Source: Desulfobaccales bacterium (GTDB taxonomy: Bacteria; Desulfobacterota; Desulfobaccia; Desulfobaccales; 0-14-0-80-60-11). Taken from it: a stretch of DNA of 64,000 bases. The stretch spans positions 1-64,000 of the forward strand of contig JBBFLF010000008.1 in assembly GCA_037481655.1 (NCBI GenBank), written 5' to 3'. The translations under genes and the position numbers were made by a program. Below the pieces are notes generated by a model. That model saw nothing but the letters and a program-made list of their open reading frames with translations. It had not been told where the DNA came from and did not search any database. This document shows, piece by piece, positions 43,669 to 51,549 of the stretch (positions are counted from its first letter, which is position 1; each line of letters begins with the position of its first letter).

Positions 43669-44385
43669 TCACTCTCCTGGCCTTACCAGGGGCACGAAGC
43701 GCACCGGCAGGGAGCCCTCCTCCCGCAGTTCCCCGCCCACTTTGCGGTATTTCTTGAGATACTGCAGCCCCCCCGGCCTGCCTAAGGGAATCACCAGTCG
43801 GCCCCCCTCCTGCAGTTGGCCGATGAGAGCCGGGGGCACCTGGGGCGCCGCCGCGGTCACCAAAATGGCGGCAAAAGGCGCCTCTTCCGGCCAGCCGGCG
43901 TAGCCGTCCCCGGTGCGCACCTTGACCTGCGTATAGCCCAGCTCCTTCAAAGTGGCCTCGGCCCGGGCCGCCAGTTCCGGAAGGAGCTCGATGGTGAAGA
44001 CCTGCGAGGTGAGCTCCGCCAGCACCGCCGCCTGGTAGCCGGAGCCGGTGCCCACCTCCAGGACCTTGTCGCCGGACCGCACCTCGGCCCACTGGCTCAT
44101 GAGGGCCACGATGTAAGGCTGGGAGATGGTCTGGCCCTGACCGATGGGCAGCGCCTGGTCGGCATAGACAAAAGGCGCCAGCCAGGCGGGCACGAAGCGC
44201 TCCCGGGGCACTTTGCCCATGGCCGCCAGCACCCGGGGGTCGGTAATGTCCCGGGCCTTGAGCTGCTCCGCCACCATACGGGCCCGGGCCGCGGCGGTGG
44301 CCTCCGGACCCGCCGCCACCAGCCGCCAGGCCACCGCCAGCACCACCAGGAGAGCCACCGCCAGGATAAGGAATTTCCACTTCAT
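43669..44385 (-). CDS. pcm: protein-L-isoaspartate O-methyltransferase, membrane-anchored or exported
   Basis: 238 residues from the ATG at 44385, which overlaps the rsmG stop (ATGA). An N-terminal hydrophobic segment (KFLILAVALLVVLAVAWRLV) precedes the catalytic domain, so it is either anchored in the membrane or secreted. Domain motifs: RERFVPAWLAPFVYADQALPIGQGQTISQPY and SAM site VLEVGTGSGYQAAVLAEL, PCMT block FAAILVTAAAPQVPPAL. It repairs L-isoaspartyl damage in aged proteins. Together with exported MsrB next door this forms a small protein-repair group. Confidence 0.93.
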   Translation of the reverse strand: MKWKFLILAVALLVVLAVAWRLVAAGPEATAAARARMVAEQLKARDITDPRVLAAMGKVPRERFVPAWLAPFVYADQALPIGQGQTISQPYIVALMSQWAEVRSGDKVLEVGTGSGYQAAVLAELTSQVFTIELLPELAARAEATLKELGYTQVKVRTGDGYAGWPEEAPFAAILVTAAAPQVPPALIGQLQEGGRLVIPLGRPGGLQYLKKYRKVGGELREEGSLPVRFVPLVRPGE

Positions 44386-45146
44386 GACTCGTTTCCCTTC
44401 GGCCCCGGCCGTCGGGCCAGCACTACCAGGCGAGACTCTCCGGTCACCGGCAGGCGGTACGCCAGCTGCTCCAGGGGGGCAAGCCCCAGCCTCCCAGCCG
44501 CCGCCTCTCCCGCCCGCCATTCCGCCTCCGGCAGATGCGGGCCCTTCAGGGCCAGAGCCCGCCCCCCGGGGAGGAGCAGAGGTGCCGCCACCGCCAGGAA
44601 GTCCTTCAACTTCAGGGTCGCCCGGCTCAGAGCCGCCTCAAAGCGGGGCCCCCAGGCCGCCGCCAGCCGGGGGGTGAGGTACACGGGGGCAATCTCCACG
44701 CCCTCCAGGCCCCACAGACTCACCAGGTAATCCAGAAAAGCCGCCTTTTTCCCCCGGGACTCCACTAAAGTCAGGTGAAGATCCGGCCGGGCCAGCTTCA
44801 GGACCAGCCCCGGGAAGCCGGCGCCGCTGCCGATATCCGCCACCACCCGGGCCTCTCCCAGAAAAGGGAGGATGGCCAGGGAATCCAGAAAATGCCGAAT
44901 GATAATGTCCCGGTCAGCCGTCAGGCCCGTCAGGTTCACCCGGGCGTTCCAGCGTTTCAATTCCGCCAGGTACTGGCAAAACCGCCTAAGGAGGGGTTCC
45001 TCCAGGCTGAGGCCCAGCTCCGCCGCGCCTTTTGTAAGGAGCCCCTGCACCTCCTCAGGCGCCAGGTCCATCCCCACCCGGTCTGGGTGGGAGAGACCTG
45101 CGGGCGACCCCTTCCCGCTCCCCTGCCGGCCCCGTCGCTCCCTCAC
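44382..45146 (-). CDS. rsmG: 16S rRNA (guanine527-N7)-methyltransferase
   Basis: 254 residues if the GTG at 45146, overlapping the radA stop (GTGA), is used; ATG 45071 (MDLAPEEVQGLL) gives 229 residues, nearer the usual length and with a weak SD, so the true start is open. SAM-binding VADIGSGAGFPGLVLKLARP, LTLVESRGKKAAFL and SRATLKLKDFL are diagnostic of GidB/RsmG. The N-terminal helix has RWNARVNLTGLTADRDIIIRHFLDSLAI. It methylates G527 of 16S rRNA; loss gives low-level streptomycin resistance in other bacteria. Confidence 0.93.
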   Translation of the reverse strand: MRERRGRQGSGKGSPAGLSHPDRVGMDLAPEEVQGLLTKGAAELGLSLEEPLLRRFCQYLAELKRWNARVNLTGLTADRDIIIRHFLDSLAILPFLGEARVVADIGSGAGFPGLVLKLARPDLHLTLVESRGKKAAFLDYLVSLWGLEGVEIAPVYLTPRLAAAWGPRFEAALSRATLKLKDFLAVAAPLLLPGGRALALKGPHLPEAEWRAGEAAAGRLGLAPLEQLAYRLPVTGESRLVVLARRPGPKGNES

Positions 45147-46507
45147 GGCGTCAGCGTCCGGATGGCGGCGGCCAGGGTGTCCACCCCCACCAGCTCCAGG
45201 TCAAACCGCTCCCCCAAGCGCTCCACCTGGCGGGCGGCCAGAAGCGCCCGTTTGAACCCCAGCTTGGCCCCCTCCTTGAGACGCACCTCCGGCTGGCTCA
45301 CCGCCCGGACTTCCCCGGTGAGGCCGATCTCCCCGAAAATGATGGTGTCCGGCGGCACCGGCCGGTCCAGGAAGGAGGAGGCCAAAGCCAGGGCTACCCC
45401 CAAGTCTGCGGCGGGCTCCGCCAGGCGCACGCCCCCGGCTACATTGACGAAAATGTCTTGTCCCCCCAAGGAGAGGCCCACCCGCTTTTCCAGCACCGCC
45501 ACCAACAGCGACACCCTCCCCGGATCCACCCCCATGGCCTGGCGCCGGGGCAGGGCCAGAGACGAGGGCGACACCAGGGCCTGGATCTCCACCAAAATGG
45601 GCCGGGACCCCTCCAACGCCGGGATGACCGCCGAGCCGGGGGTCTCGAGCGAGCGCTCTGCCATGAACAGGGCCGAAGGGTTGGTCACCTCCACCAGACC
45701 CTGCTCCTGCATCTCAAACACCCCCAGCTCCTGGGTGGGCCCGAAGCGGTTCTTCACCGTGCGGAGCAGCCGGAAGGCATGGGAGCGGTCCCCCTCCAGA
45801 TACAGGACCGTGTCCACCAGGTGTTCCAGCACCATGGGCCCGGCCAGGGTGCCCTCCTTGGTGACATGACCGATGAGAAACACAGTGAGACCGGTGGCCT
45901 TGGCCTGCTGGGTGAGGCGAAAGGCCGTTTCCCGCACCTGGGGGAGCGATCCCGGCGCCGCCGGCAGCCCGGTGGTGTAGAGGGTCTGGATGGAATCCAC
46001 CGCCAAGACGACCGGCTGCACCTCCTCCAGGAGGCGCAGCAGGTTCTCGAGACAGGTCTCCGCGGCGAACCACAGGTGGGGGGAGGCGAGCCCCAGACGC
46101 TCACTTCTGAGCTTCACCTGGGCCTCCGATTCCTCCCCGGAGAGATACAGCCCCACTTCGCCGCCGGCGGTGAGGCGGTCCAGGGCCTGGAGGATGAGGG
46201 TGGACTTGCCCACCCCGGGATCGCCCCCCACAAGCACCACCGAGCCGGCCACCAGGCTCCCCCCCAGCACCCGGTCGAATTCCGCCAGGCCGGTGCTGCG
46301 GCGGGTCTCCGGCCGCACCGCCAGGCTGCTCAAGGGCTTGGGGGGCGCCGGCCGGGGCGTGGGCACCAGATGGGCCGCCGCCAGGGGATCGCTCTCCTCC
46401 GCCAGGGACCCCCAGGCCTGGCACTGGGGGCAGCGCCCCAGCCATTTGCCCGTCTGGTGGCCGCACTGCTGACAGACAAAGACGACTTTGCCGGCCCGGC
46501 TGCTCAT
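45143..46507 (-). CDS. radA: DNA repair ATPase RadA
   Basis: 454 residues. Zinc finger FVCQQCGHQTGKWLGRCPQC at the N-terminus, Walker A GGDPGVGKSTLILQAL near 90-105, Walker B VVLAVDSIQTL, the RadA-specific KNRFG motif in TVKNRFGPTQELGVF and the C-terminal Lon-like domain (VDPGRVSLLVAVLEKRVGL, DIFVNVAGGVRLAEPAADLGVALAL). It promotes branch migration in recombinational repair. It heads the radA-rsmG-pcm operon with 4-base overlaps. Confidence 0.95.
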   Translation of the reverse strand: MSSRAGKVVFVCQQCGHQTGKWLGRCPQCQAWGSLAEESDPLAAAHLVPTPRPAPPKPLSSLAVRPETRRSTGLAEFDRVLGGSLVAGSVVLVGGDPGVGKSTLILQALDRLTAGGEVGLYLSGEESEAQVKLRSERLGLASPHLWFAAETCLENLLRLLEEVQPVVLAVDSIQTLYTTGLPAAPGSLPQVRETAFRLTQQAKATGLTVFLIGHVTKEGTLAGPMVLEHLVDTVLYLEGDRSHAFRLLRTVKNRFGPTQELGVFEMQEQGLVEVTNPSALFMAERSLETPGSAVIPALEGSRPILVEIQALVSPSSLALPRRQAMGVDPGRVSLLVAVLEKRVGLSLGGQDIFVNVAGGVRLAEPAADLGVALALASSFLDRPVPPDTIIFGEIGLTGEVRAVSQPEVRLKEGAKLGFKRALLAARQVERLGERFDLELVGVDTLAAAIRTLTP

Positions 46508-46695
46508 GGGCGCCCTCCCGGATGGAGCCGGCCACTCCCGGCCGGTCCTGTGGCCTCAGCAAAAATCCCTGGCGGGTTTCATTCCCGCCCCACCCTCATT
46601 GTAAAGGAACCGGGGGAGGTTGGCCAGCCGGTCCCGGATGGGCATCCACTGGGGTTGCCCTTGCAATCCGACCCTCAGTCAGGAAAAATGTTAGG

Positions 46696-48195
46696 ATGCG
46701 CAGTGAATCGGTCTCCATGAATCCCAAAAGCCTCCTCCAGAACCTTAAATCCGGGGTCGCCCGGCTGGCGCTGCGTCCCTCCCTCCAAATGGTCTGGCAT
46801 CTGGCCCGACCAAGGGGCCTGGCGGTCTATCTGGTGGGGGGAACGGTGCGGGAGCTGCTCCTGGGCCGGCAATCCCCCGACCTGGACCTGGCGGTGTCCG
46901 CCCAGACCCTCACGCTGGCCCAGGACCTGGCCCGGGAGCTTCACGGCACTTATGTCCTCCTGGATGAACAGGAGCGCACCGCCCGGGTGGTGGCGGATGG
47001 CGACATCCTGGACCTGGCGGAATTCCGGGCCCCGGACATCATCGGGGATCTGAAAGGCCGGGATTTCACCCTGAACGCCCTAGCCCTGGAGCTGGGCGAG
47101 CTCCTCCGGGGCGGGCCCGTTACCCTCCTGGACCCCCTGGGGGGCCTGGCGGACCTGGCCGCCGGACGGCTCCGGATGGTGGCTAAGGACAATCTGCGGG
47201 CCGACCCATTGCGGCTCCTGCGGGCCTACCGTTTTGCCGCCACCCATGGTTTTGTGATCACCCCGGACACCCAGGCTGCCATCCGGACTCTCGCCCCCCT
47301 CATCGAGGGCGTAGCCGGGGAGCGCCTGCGCCAGGAGCTCTTTCCCTTGCTCGCCTCGCCCCGGGCCGGGCAGGTGCTGAGGCAGATGGACGACACGGGG
47401 CTTTTCTGCCACCTCCTGCCGGAGCTCTGCGACGGCAAGGGAGTGGCCCAAAACGGCTTCCACCACCTGGACGTCTTTGACCATGCCCTGGAAGCGGTGG
47501 CCTGCCTGGATGCCATCTTGGCGGCCCCGGACCGCTATTTTGCCTCGCTGGCATCGGAGCTGGCCCGCCAAGCCGAAGATCCCTGGTGGCGCTGGGTGGT
47601 GAAGCTGGCAGCCCTCTTCCATGACGTGGGCAAGCCCAAGGTCCAGGCCTGGCGCACCGACCCGGAGCGCTACACCTTCTACCACCACGAGCGGGTGGGG
47701 GTGGAGCTCTTCACCCAGGCGGCGAAGCGCCTGCGCCTCAGCCAGGCGGAGACCCGGGCCGTGGCCCAGATCATCTCCTGGCACATGCGCCCCTTCCTCC
47801 TCCTGCCCGCCTTCCGCCGGGGGGAGCTCACCCCCCGGGCCCTGGGGAGGATGGTGCGAGCCCTCAAAACCCACCTCTTGGCCGGCTTTGCCGTGGCCAT
47901 GGCCGACAGCCTGGCCGCCCAAGGCGGGCAGAAACCGCCGGACTCCGAGACCGCCCTGGCGGCGTTGGCCGACGAGGCCTGGCGCTTCCTCAAGGACCGC
48001 CTGGAGCCCCAGGAGCGGCAGCCCCGCCTGCTCACCGGCCATGACCTGAAGGACCTCTTCCACCTCCCTCCGGGCCCCCGTTTCCGCCACCTCCTCACCG
48101 CGGTGGAGGAGGCCCAATGGGAAGGGCGGGTGCGCACCCGGGAGGAGGCGGTGGCTTTAGTGAAGTCCCTCCTGCAACCGGACCGGCCGGCCTGA
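46696..48195 (+). CDS. cca: tRNA nucleotidyltransferase/poly(A) polymerase-family protein with HD domain
   Basis: 499 residues from the ATG at 46696 (46717 is an equally possible start; neither SD is strong). The nucleotidyltransferase head has LVGGTVRELLLGRQSPDLDLAV with the metal Asp pair, then GRDFTLNALAL, DPLGGLADLAAGRLRMV and RADPLRLLRAYRFAATHGF. An HD domain follows near 310 (ALFHDVGKP) with a late helix. This architecture is that of bacterial CCA-adding enzymes of the HD type, which also repair tRNA 3' ends; poly(A) polymerase activity cannot be excluded. Divergent from radA. Confidence 0.9.
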   Translation: MRSESVSMNPKSLLQNLKSGVARLALRPSLQMVWHLARPRGLAVYLVGGTVRELLLGRQSPDLDLAVSAQTLTLAQDLARELHGTYVLLDEQERTARVVADGDILDLAEFRAPDIIGDLKGRDFTLNALALELGELLRGGPVTLLDPLGGLADLAAGRLRMVAKDNLRADPLRLLRAYRFAATHGFVITPDTQAAIRTLAPLIEGVAGERLRQELFPLLASPRAGQVLRQMDDTGLFCHLLPELCDGKGVAQNGFHHLDVFDHALEAVACLDAILAAPDRYFASLASELARQAEDPWWRWVVKLAALFHDVGKPKVQAWRTDPERYTFYHHERVGVELFTQAAKRLRLSQAETRAVAQIISWHMRPFLLLPAFRRGELTPRALGRMVRALKTHLLAGFAVAMADSLAAQGGQKPPDSETALAALADEAWRFLKDRLEPQERQPRLLTGHDLKDLFHLPPGPRFRHLLTAVEEAQWEGRVRTREEAVALVKSLLQPDRPA

Positions 48196-48386
48196 TAAAA
48201 AATTTTTATTTTATTTCTTTTAGCAATTTATTTTTTGGGCGATTCATGGTATGTGCGTGTCGTTCTTTCCCCCGGTGGAATTTCAGGGGGCAAAAGGAGA
48301 TATCCTACTGTTTTTATTAACTTTTGTCATGCTGGCCTGACGGCGGTGAACTGAGTCGTTACATACCTCACCCCTGAGGAAACCCA

Positions 48387-49271
48387 ATGGAACGGAAGAC
48401 CTTGAGCCCCCTGGTGCCCCGGGAAGTACAGGCCGGCGCCCTCATCCGCCTCCGGGGTCTCTATCCTTCCCTGAAGGCGGCCTTGCGCAAAGTGGCGGAC
48501 CTGGTCCTGGCCAAGCCGGAGGTGGCCATCTATGCCTCGGTCAATGAAGTGGCCGCCGCCGCCAAGGTGAGCGAGGCCACCGTCATGCGCCTCTGCCGCA
48601 TCCTGGGGTTCCGGGGCTTCCAGGACTTCAAGATCGCCCTGGCCCGGGAGCTGGTCTCGCCCCTGCAGCGCCTCCACGAGGAAGTCTCCGAGGGGGACGA
48701 TCCCGCCACCATCGTGCGCAAGGTCTTCCAGGCCAACATCGCCGCCCTGCAGGACACCCTGGAGGTCCTGGACATGGGGGCCATGGCCGAGGCGGCCCGC
48801 CGCATGCTCACGGCCAGAAGCCTCCTCCTCATCGGGGTGGGCACTTCCGGCCCCATCGTCGAGGACGCGGCCAACAAATTCTTCCGCCTGGGGCTGAACG
48901 TCAAGGCCATCACCGACGCCCACCTCATGATGATGGCCGCCGCCCTCCTCACCCCGGAGGATGTGCTCCTGGCGGTCTCCCACTCCGGCAGCACCCGGGA
49001 CCCGGTGGACACCGCCCGGGTGGCCAAAGAGGCCGGCGCCGCGGTCATCTGCATCACCAACAATTCCCTGTCGCCCCTCACCAAGCTGGCGGACCTGGTC
49101 CTGGTCACCGCCTCCCGGGAAACCCGCTTCCGCCAGGAGGCCATGGCCTCCCGCCTCTGTCAGACGAGCATCATCGACAGCCTTTACACCCTCATGGCGG
49201 TGGCCCGCCCCGAGACGGCCCTGGAGAATCTGCGCAAAATCGAAAACGTCATCGTCACCAAGCAGTTCTAA
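48387..49271 (+). CDS. RpiR/MurR-family transcriptional regulator (HTH plus SIS domain)
   Basis: 294 residues, SD GAGGAAAC before the ATG. N-terminal HTH_6 (VADLVLAKPEVAIYASVNEVAAAAKVSEATVMRLCRILGFRGF) and SIS sugar-phosphate-binding domain near 130-260 (LLLIGVGTSGPIVEDAANKFFRLGL, LLAVSHSGSTRDPVDTARVA). RpiR regulators respond to sugar phosphates. The next gene, a class II aldolase, lies 23 bases after its stop and is the natural target and co-transcribed partner. The 190-base leader is AT-rich (TTTTTATTTTATTTC after the cca stop) but no operator is obvious. Confidence 0.92.
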   Translation: MERKTLSPLVPREVQAGALIRLRGLYPSLKAALRKVADLVLAKPEVAIYASVNEVAAAAKVSEATVMRLCRILGFRGFQDFKIALARELVSPLQRLHEEVSEGDDPATIVRKVFQANIAALQDTLEVLDMGAMAEAARRMLTARSLLLIGVGTSGPIVEDAANKFFRLGLNVKAITDAHLMMMAAALLTPEDVLLAVSHSGSTRDPVDTARVAKEAGAAVICITNNSLSPLTKLADLVLVTASRETRFRQEAMASRLCQTSIIDSLYTLMAVARPETALENLRKIENVIVTKQF

Positions 49272-49294
49272 GCCGCCCACGCCCCGGGGGAAGC

Positions 49295-49942
49295 ATGAAC
49301 ACCGGTCAGAAGCTCAAGCAGAAGGTGGTGCGCATCTGTCGCCTGCTCCACCAGAAGAACCTCATCGCCGCCACCGACGGCAATATCAGCGTCAAGTTCG
49401 GCGACGGCCTCCTCACCACCCCCTCGGGGGTCAACAAGGCCTTCCTGGAGGAGGAGCAGATCATCACCGTGGACTTCGCCGGCCGAGTCATTGAGGGCCA
49501 GGGCCAGCCCACCTCCGAGCTGGCCATGCACCTGGCGGTCTATCGCCTCCGGCCCGAGGTGGAGGCAGTCATCCACGCCCACCCCCCCTTGGCCACCGCC
49601 TTCTCCCTGGCCGGGGCCTCTCTGGAGCAATTCGTCCTCCCGGAGGTGGTCCTGAGCCTCGGGGTGATTCCCACCGCCGCTTATGCCACTCCCACCACCG
49701 CCGAGGTGCCCTTGGCCATCCGGGAGCTCATCAAGCACTATGATGCCCTCATCCTGGAGCGTCACGGCGCCCTCACCGTGGGCCGGGACCTGATTGAAGC
49801 CTACAACAAAATGGAGAAGCTGGAACACACCGCCCTCATCATCTTTGCCGCCCTGCAATTGGGCGGAGTGAGGCACCTTCCCCCCCACGAAGTGGAAAAG
49901 CTGCTCATGATGCGCTTCTCCCAGAAACTCCAGTCTTCCTGA
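49295..49942 (+). CDS. class II aldolase/adducin-family protein
   Basis: 215 residues. N-terminal GNISVKFGDGLLTTPSG (phosphate-binding Asn/Ser/Thr loop), a catalytic-acid/metal region EVEAVIHAHPPLATAFSLAG (HxHPP zinc ligands), VPLAIRELIKHYDALILERHGALTVGRDLIEAY (third His). It is the FucA/AraD-type fold, cleaving L-fuculose-1-phosphate-like or ribulose-5-phosphate-like sugar phosphates. With the RpiR regulator upstream it is probably part of a sugar-phosphate or methylthioribulose-type salvage route; the SAH/MTA deaminase-like gene at 24 kb makes the latter worth considering. Confidence 0.9.
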   Translation: MNTGQKLKQKVVRICRLLHQKNLIAATDGNISVKFGDGLLTTPSGVNKAFLEEEQIITVDFAGRVIEGQGQPTSELAMHLAVYRLRPEVEAVIHAHPPLATAFSLAGASLEQFVLPEVVLSLGVIPTAAYATPTTAEVPLAIRELIKHYDALILERHGALTVGRDLIEAYNKMEKLEHTALIIFAALQLGGVRHLPPHEVEKLLMMRFSQKLQSS

Positions 49943-50119
49943 ACCTAGGCCTATAAATCTGTCCGGCGGAAAGTCCAGAAGGATGGCCAGGCAGGTGGTC
50001 TCCTATTAGTAGGCTTTCCTCAAAGACAAATTCAAAGGTTAGGCCTCCGGGCCGCCTCATCTCAAATTCCCTCCTCCCACACATCAGTTGGGAGCCCGGT
50101 GCTTTCAGGAGGATTTTCC

Positions 50120-50473
50120 ATGCCTTATATTCCGCCGCCCCATCGGCCGCCCTTGGACAAACATATAGATCATCTGGCTGAGGCACTGGTCCGGGAAAGC
50201 GACAAACTCCCCGGAGAGGCGGCCGTGGCCGGCCTGCTGAACTACGCCCTCACCCGCCTCATCCTCAAAGTGGTGCAGCTCCGCTTCGGCACCTGGCGTT
50301 ACTGGCTCTTCGCCCTGGTCACCGGCGTGCTCCACAATGTGGCGGACGAACTCTATCGCCGGCTGGCGGCGCCCTACGAGAACCGCCAGCGGCAGCGTTA
50401 CGGCGATGTGGATCTGTACGCCGCCTTCCTCCAGGACCTGCAGCCTCCGGAACCGGAAGCAGATCCTAAGTAA
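50120..50473 (+). CDS. small conserved protein of unknown function (DUF6899-like)
   Basis: 117 residues from the ATG at 50120 (SD AGGAGG). MPYIPPPHRPPLDKHIDHLAEAL, then VAGLLNYALTRLILKVVQLRFG and HNVADELYRRLAAPYENRQRQRYGDVDLY resemble a family seen next to many kinds of bacterial and phage genes; the DUF number is from memory and should be checked. No catalytic motif. Single gene with a downstream hairpin. Confidence 0.7.
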   Translation: MPYIPPPHRPPLDKHIDHLAEALVRESDKLPGEAAVAGLLNYALTRLILKVVQLRFGTWRYWLFALVTGVLHNVADELYRRLAAPYENRQRQRYGDVDLYAAFLQDLQPPEPEADPK

Positions 50474-50489
50474 TTCCTGCCAGGGAAAA

Positions 50490-50526
50490 ATAATCTCCGC
50501 CCCTGGCCTCAGGGGTGGAGGTGCAT
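50490..50526 (+). terminator. hairpin downstream of the DUF6899-like gene
   Basis: CTCCGCCCCT (50495-50504), loop GGCCTC, AGGGGTGGAG (50511-50520): 10 pairs with one G-U, and flanking AATAAT/ATTATT can extend it. It lies about 20 bases after the stop. Confidence 0.6.
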
Positions 50527-50603
50527 TATTATGTGGGGGAATTATGACCCTGTCATCCCTCAGCGGTCTCAGGCCAAGGCCGGAAGGATTGGGGGGGCAA
50601 AGC

Positions 50604-50650
50604 TAAGAGAAAGGGTTAGGGCCTCATATTCTCTGGCCCCTCTCCCGAAG
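50604..50650. repeat. possible degenerate intergenic repeat
   Basis: AGAGAAAGGGTTAGGGCC and GGCCCCTCTCCC share the vocabulary of the G/C-skewed repeats but form a shorter, imperfect hairpin. Listed as a weak member. Confidence 0.3.
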
Positions 50651-50679
50651 AAGGGAAAAGTCTAAAAAAGGAGCACTAC

Positions 50680-51114
50680 ATGAATCTGCCGGAATATGTC
50701 ACCAAAGCGGAAGTGAAGCGCGTCTGCGAGGAGTTGGGTTTCCGGGATTGGTCGGCCCTCACCGACCCGGAGGTCCTGCCGGAAGAGGCGGAAAAGCTCT
50801 TGAAAATCGTCAATGTGGAAAACATGCCCGTCCGGCTGGAGGACTTCCGGGTGGGCCTGGAGGTGGAGCTGGAGCACGGCACCCGCTTTCCCGATGCCAA
50901 CGTCACCAACAACCACCCCGTCCTCACCGCCAAGATCGTCCTGGCGCATTTGAAGGAGACCCTGGATTACTACCAGCGCCTGGAGGTGGCGGAACTGGAA
51001 GGGGATCTCCTGAAATACATGCAGGCGGGCAATTTCGCCAAGGCGGCGGAAAAATACCGGGCCCTCCTGCAGGCCAAAAAAGCCTTGGCCGAAGTGGAGG
51101 CCCAGCAGGTTTAA
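50680..51114 (+). CDS. conserved protein, DUF5661-like
   Basis: 144 residues, SD AAAGGAG. The core VRLEDFRVGLEVELEHGTRFPDANVTNNHPVLTAKIVLAHLKETLDYYQRL matches the conserved block of a family of unknown function found in many anaerobes and phages. The C-terminal helical part (KYMQAGNFAKAAEKYRALLQAKKAL) looks like an extension. No catalytic residue recognised. Convergent with the cupin gene of the RiPP-like locus. Confidence 0.7.
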   Translation: MNLPEYVTKAEVKRVCEELGFRDWSALTDPEVLPEEAEKLLKIVNVENMPVRLEDFRVGLEVELEHGTRFPDANVTNNHPVLTAKIVLAHLKETLDYYQRLEVAELEGDLLKYMQAGNFAKAAEKYRALLQAKKALAEVEAQQV

Positions 51115-51207
51115 GGGAAGGCACGCCGGCGGGGTCACCGGCGCCCCTTAAGGGCCCCGGGGACCCCGCCCGGTCCTGCTGCAAGCCGAGGGCCCTCCGG
51201 CTTCAGG

Positions 51208-51549
51208 TCAATGATGGTGCCCCCCGGGGCTGTGACCGCCGGCGGCCAGATACACCGCCCGTTCCGAACCCGGGTTGGCCAGGGTGTAAGTTTCCTCCCC
51301 CACCAGATAGACGGCCTCCCCGGCCTTCAGGCGCTGCTCTCCCTCGGGGCCGCTGAGCATTACCTCCCCGGCCACCACGCAGATGATCTCCTCATGGCCC
51401 TTCCCCGGCTTCAGGACCCGGCCGCCCTGGCCCGGCTCCAGGTAACCGAAGATGAGATAACAGGCGTGGGTCCCCAGCTCAGCGAGGCCCAGGACGGTCT
51501 CGCCCCCCTCCTCCTTGGCTCGCTGCCACAGATCAAAGGTCCTTTTCAT
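51208..51549 (-). CDS. small cupin-fold protein of the peptide/radical-SAM locus
   Basis: 113 residues from the ATG at 51549 (SD GGGAGGA, 6 bases away), which starts inside the coding end of the radical SAM gene (17-base overlap). Single cupin domain: RVLKPGKGHEEIICVVAGEVMLSG, GEQRLKAGEAVYLVGEETYTLANPGSERAVYLAAGGH. His and Glu of the cupin metal site (GHEEI) are present; the final tail HSPGGHHH is His-rich. It could be a metal-dependent modifying or binding enzyme for the peptide product, or merely co-transcribed; no function is established. Confidence 0.75.
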   Translation of the reverse strand: MKRTFDLWQRAKEEGGETVLGLAELGTHACYLIFGYLEPGQGGRVLKPGKGHEEIICVVAGEVMLSGPEGEQRLKAGEAVYLVGEETYTLANPGSERAVYLAAGGHSPGGHHH

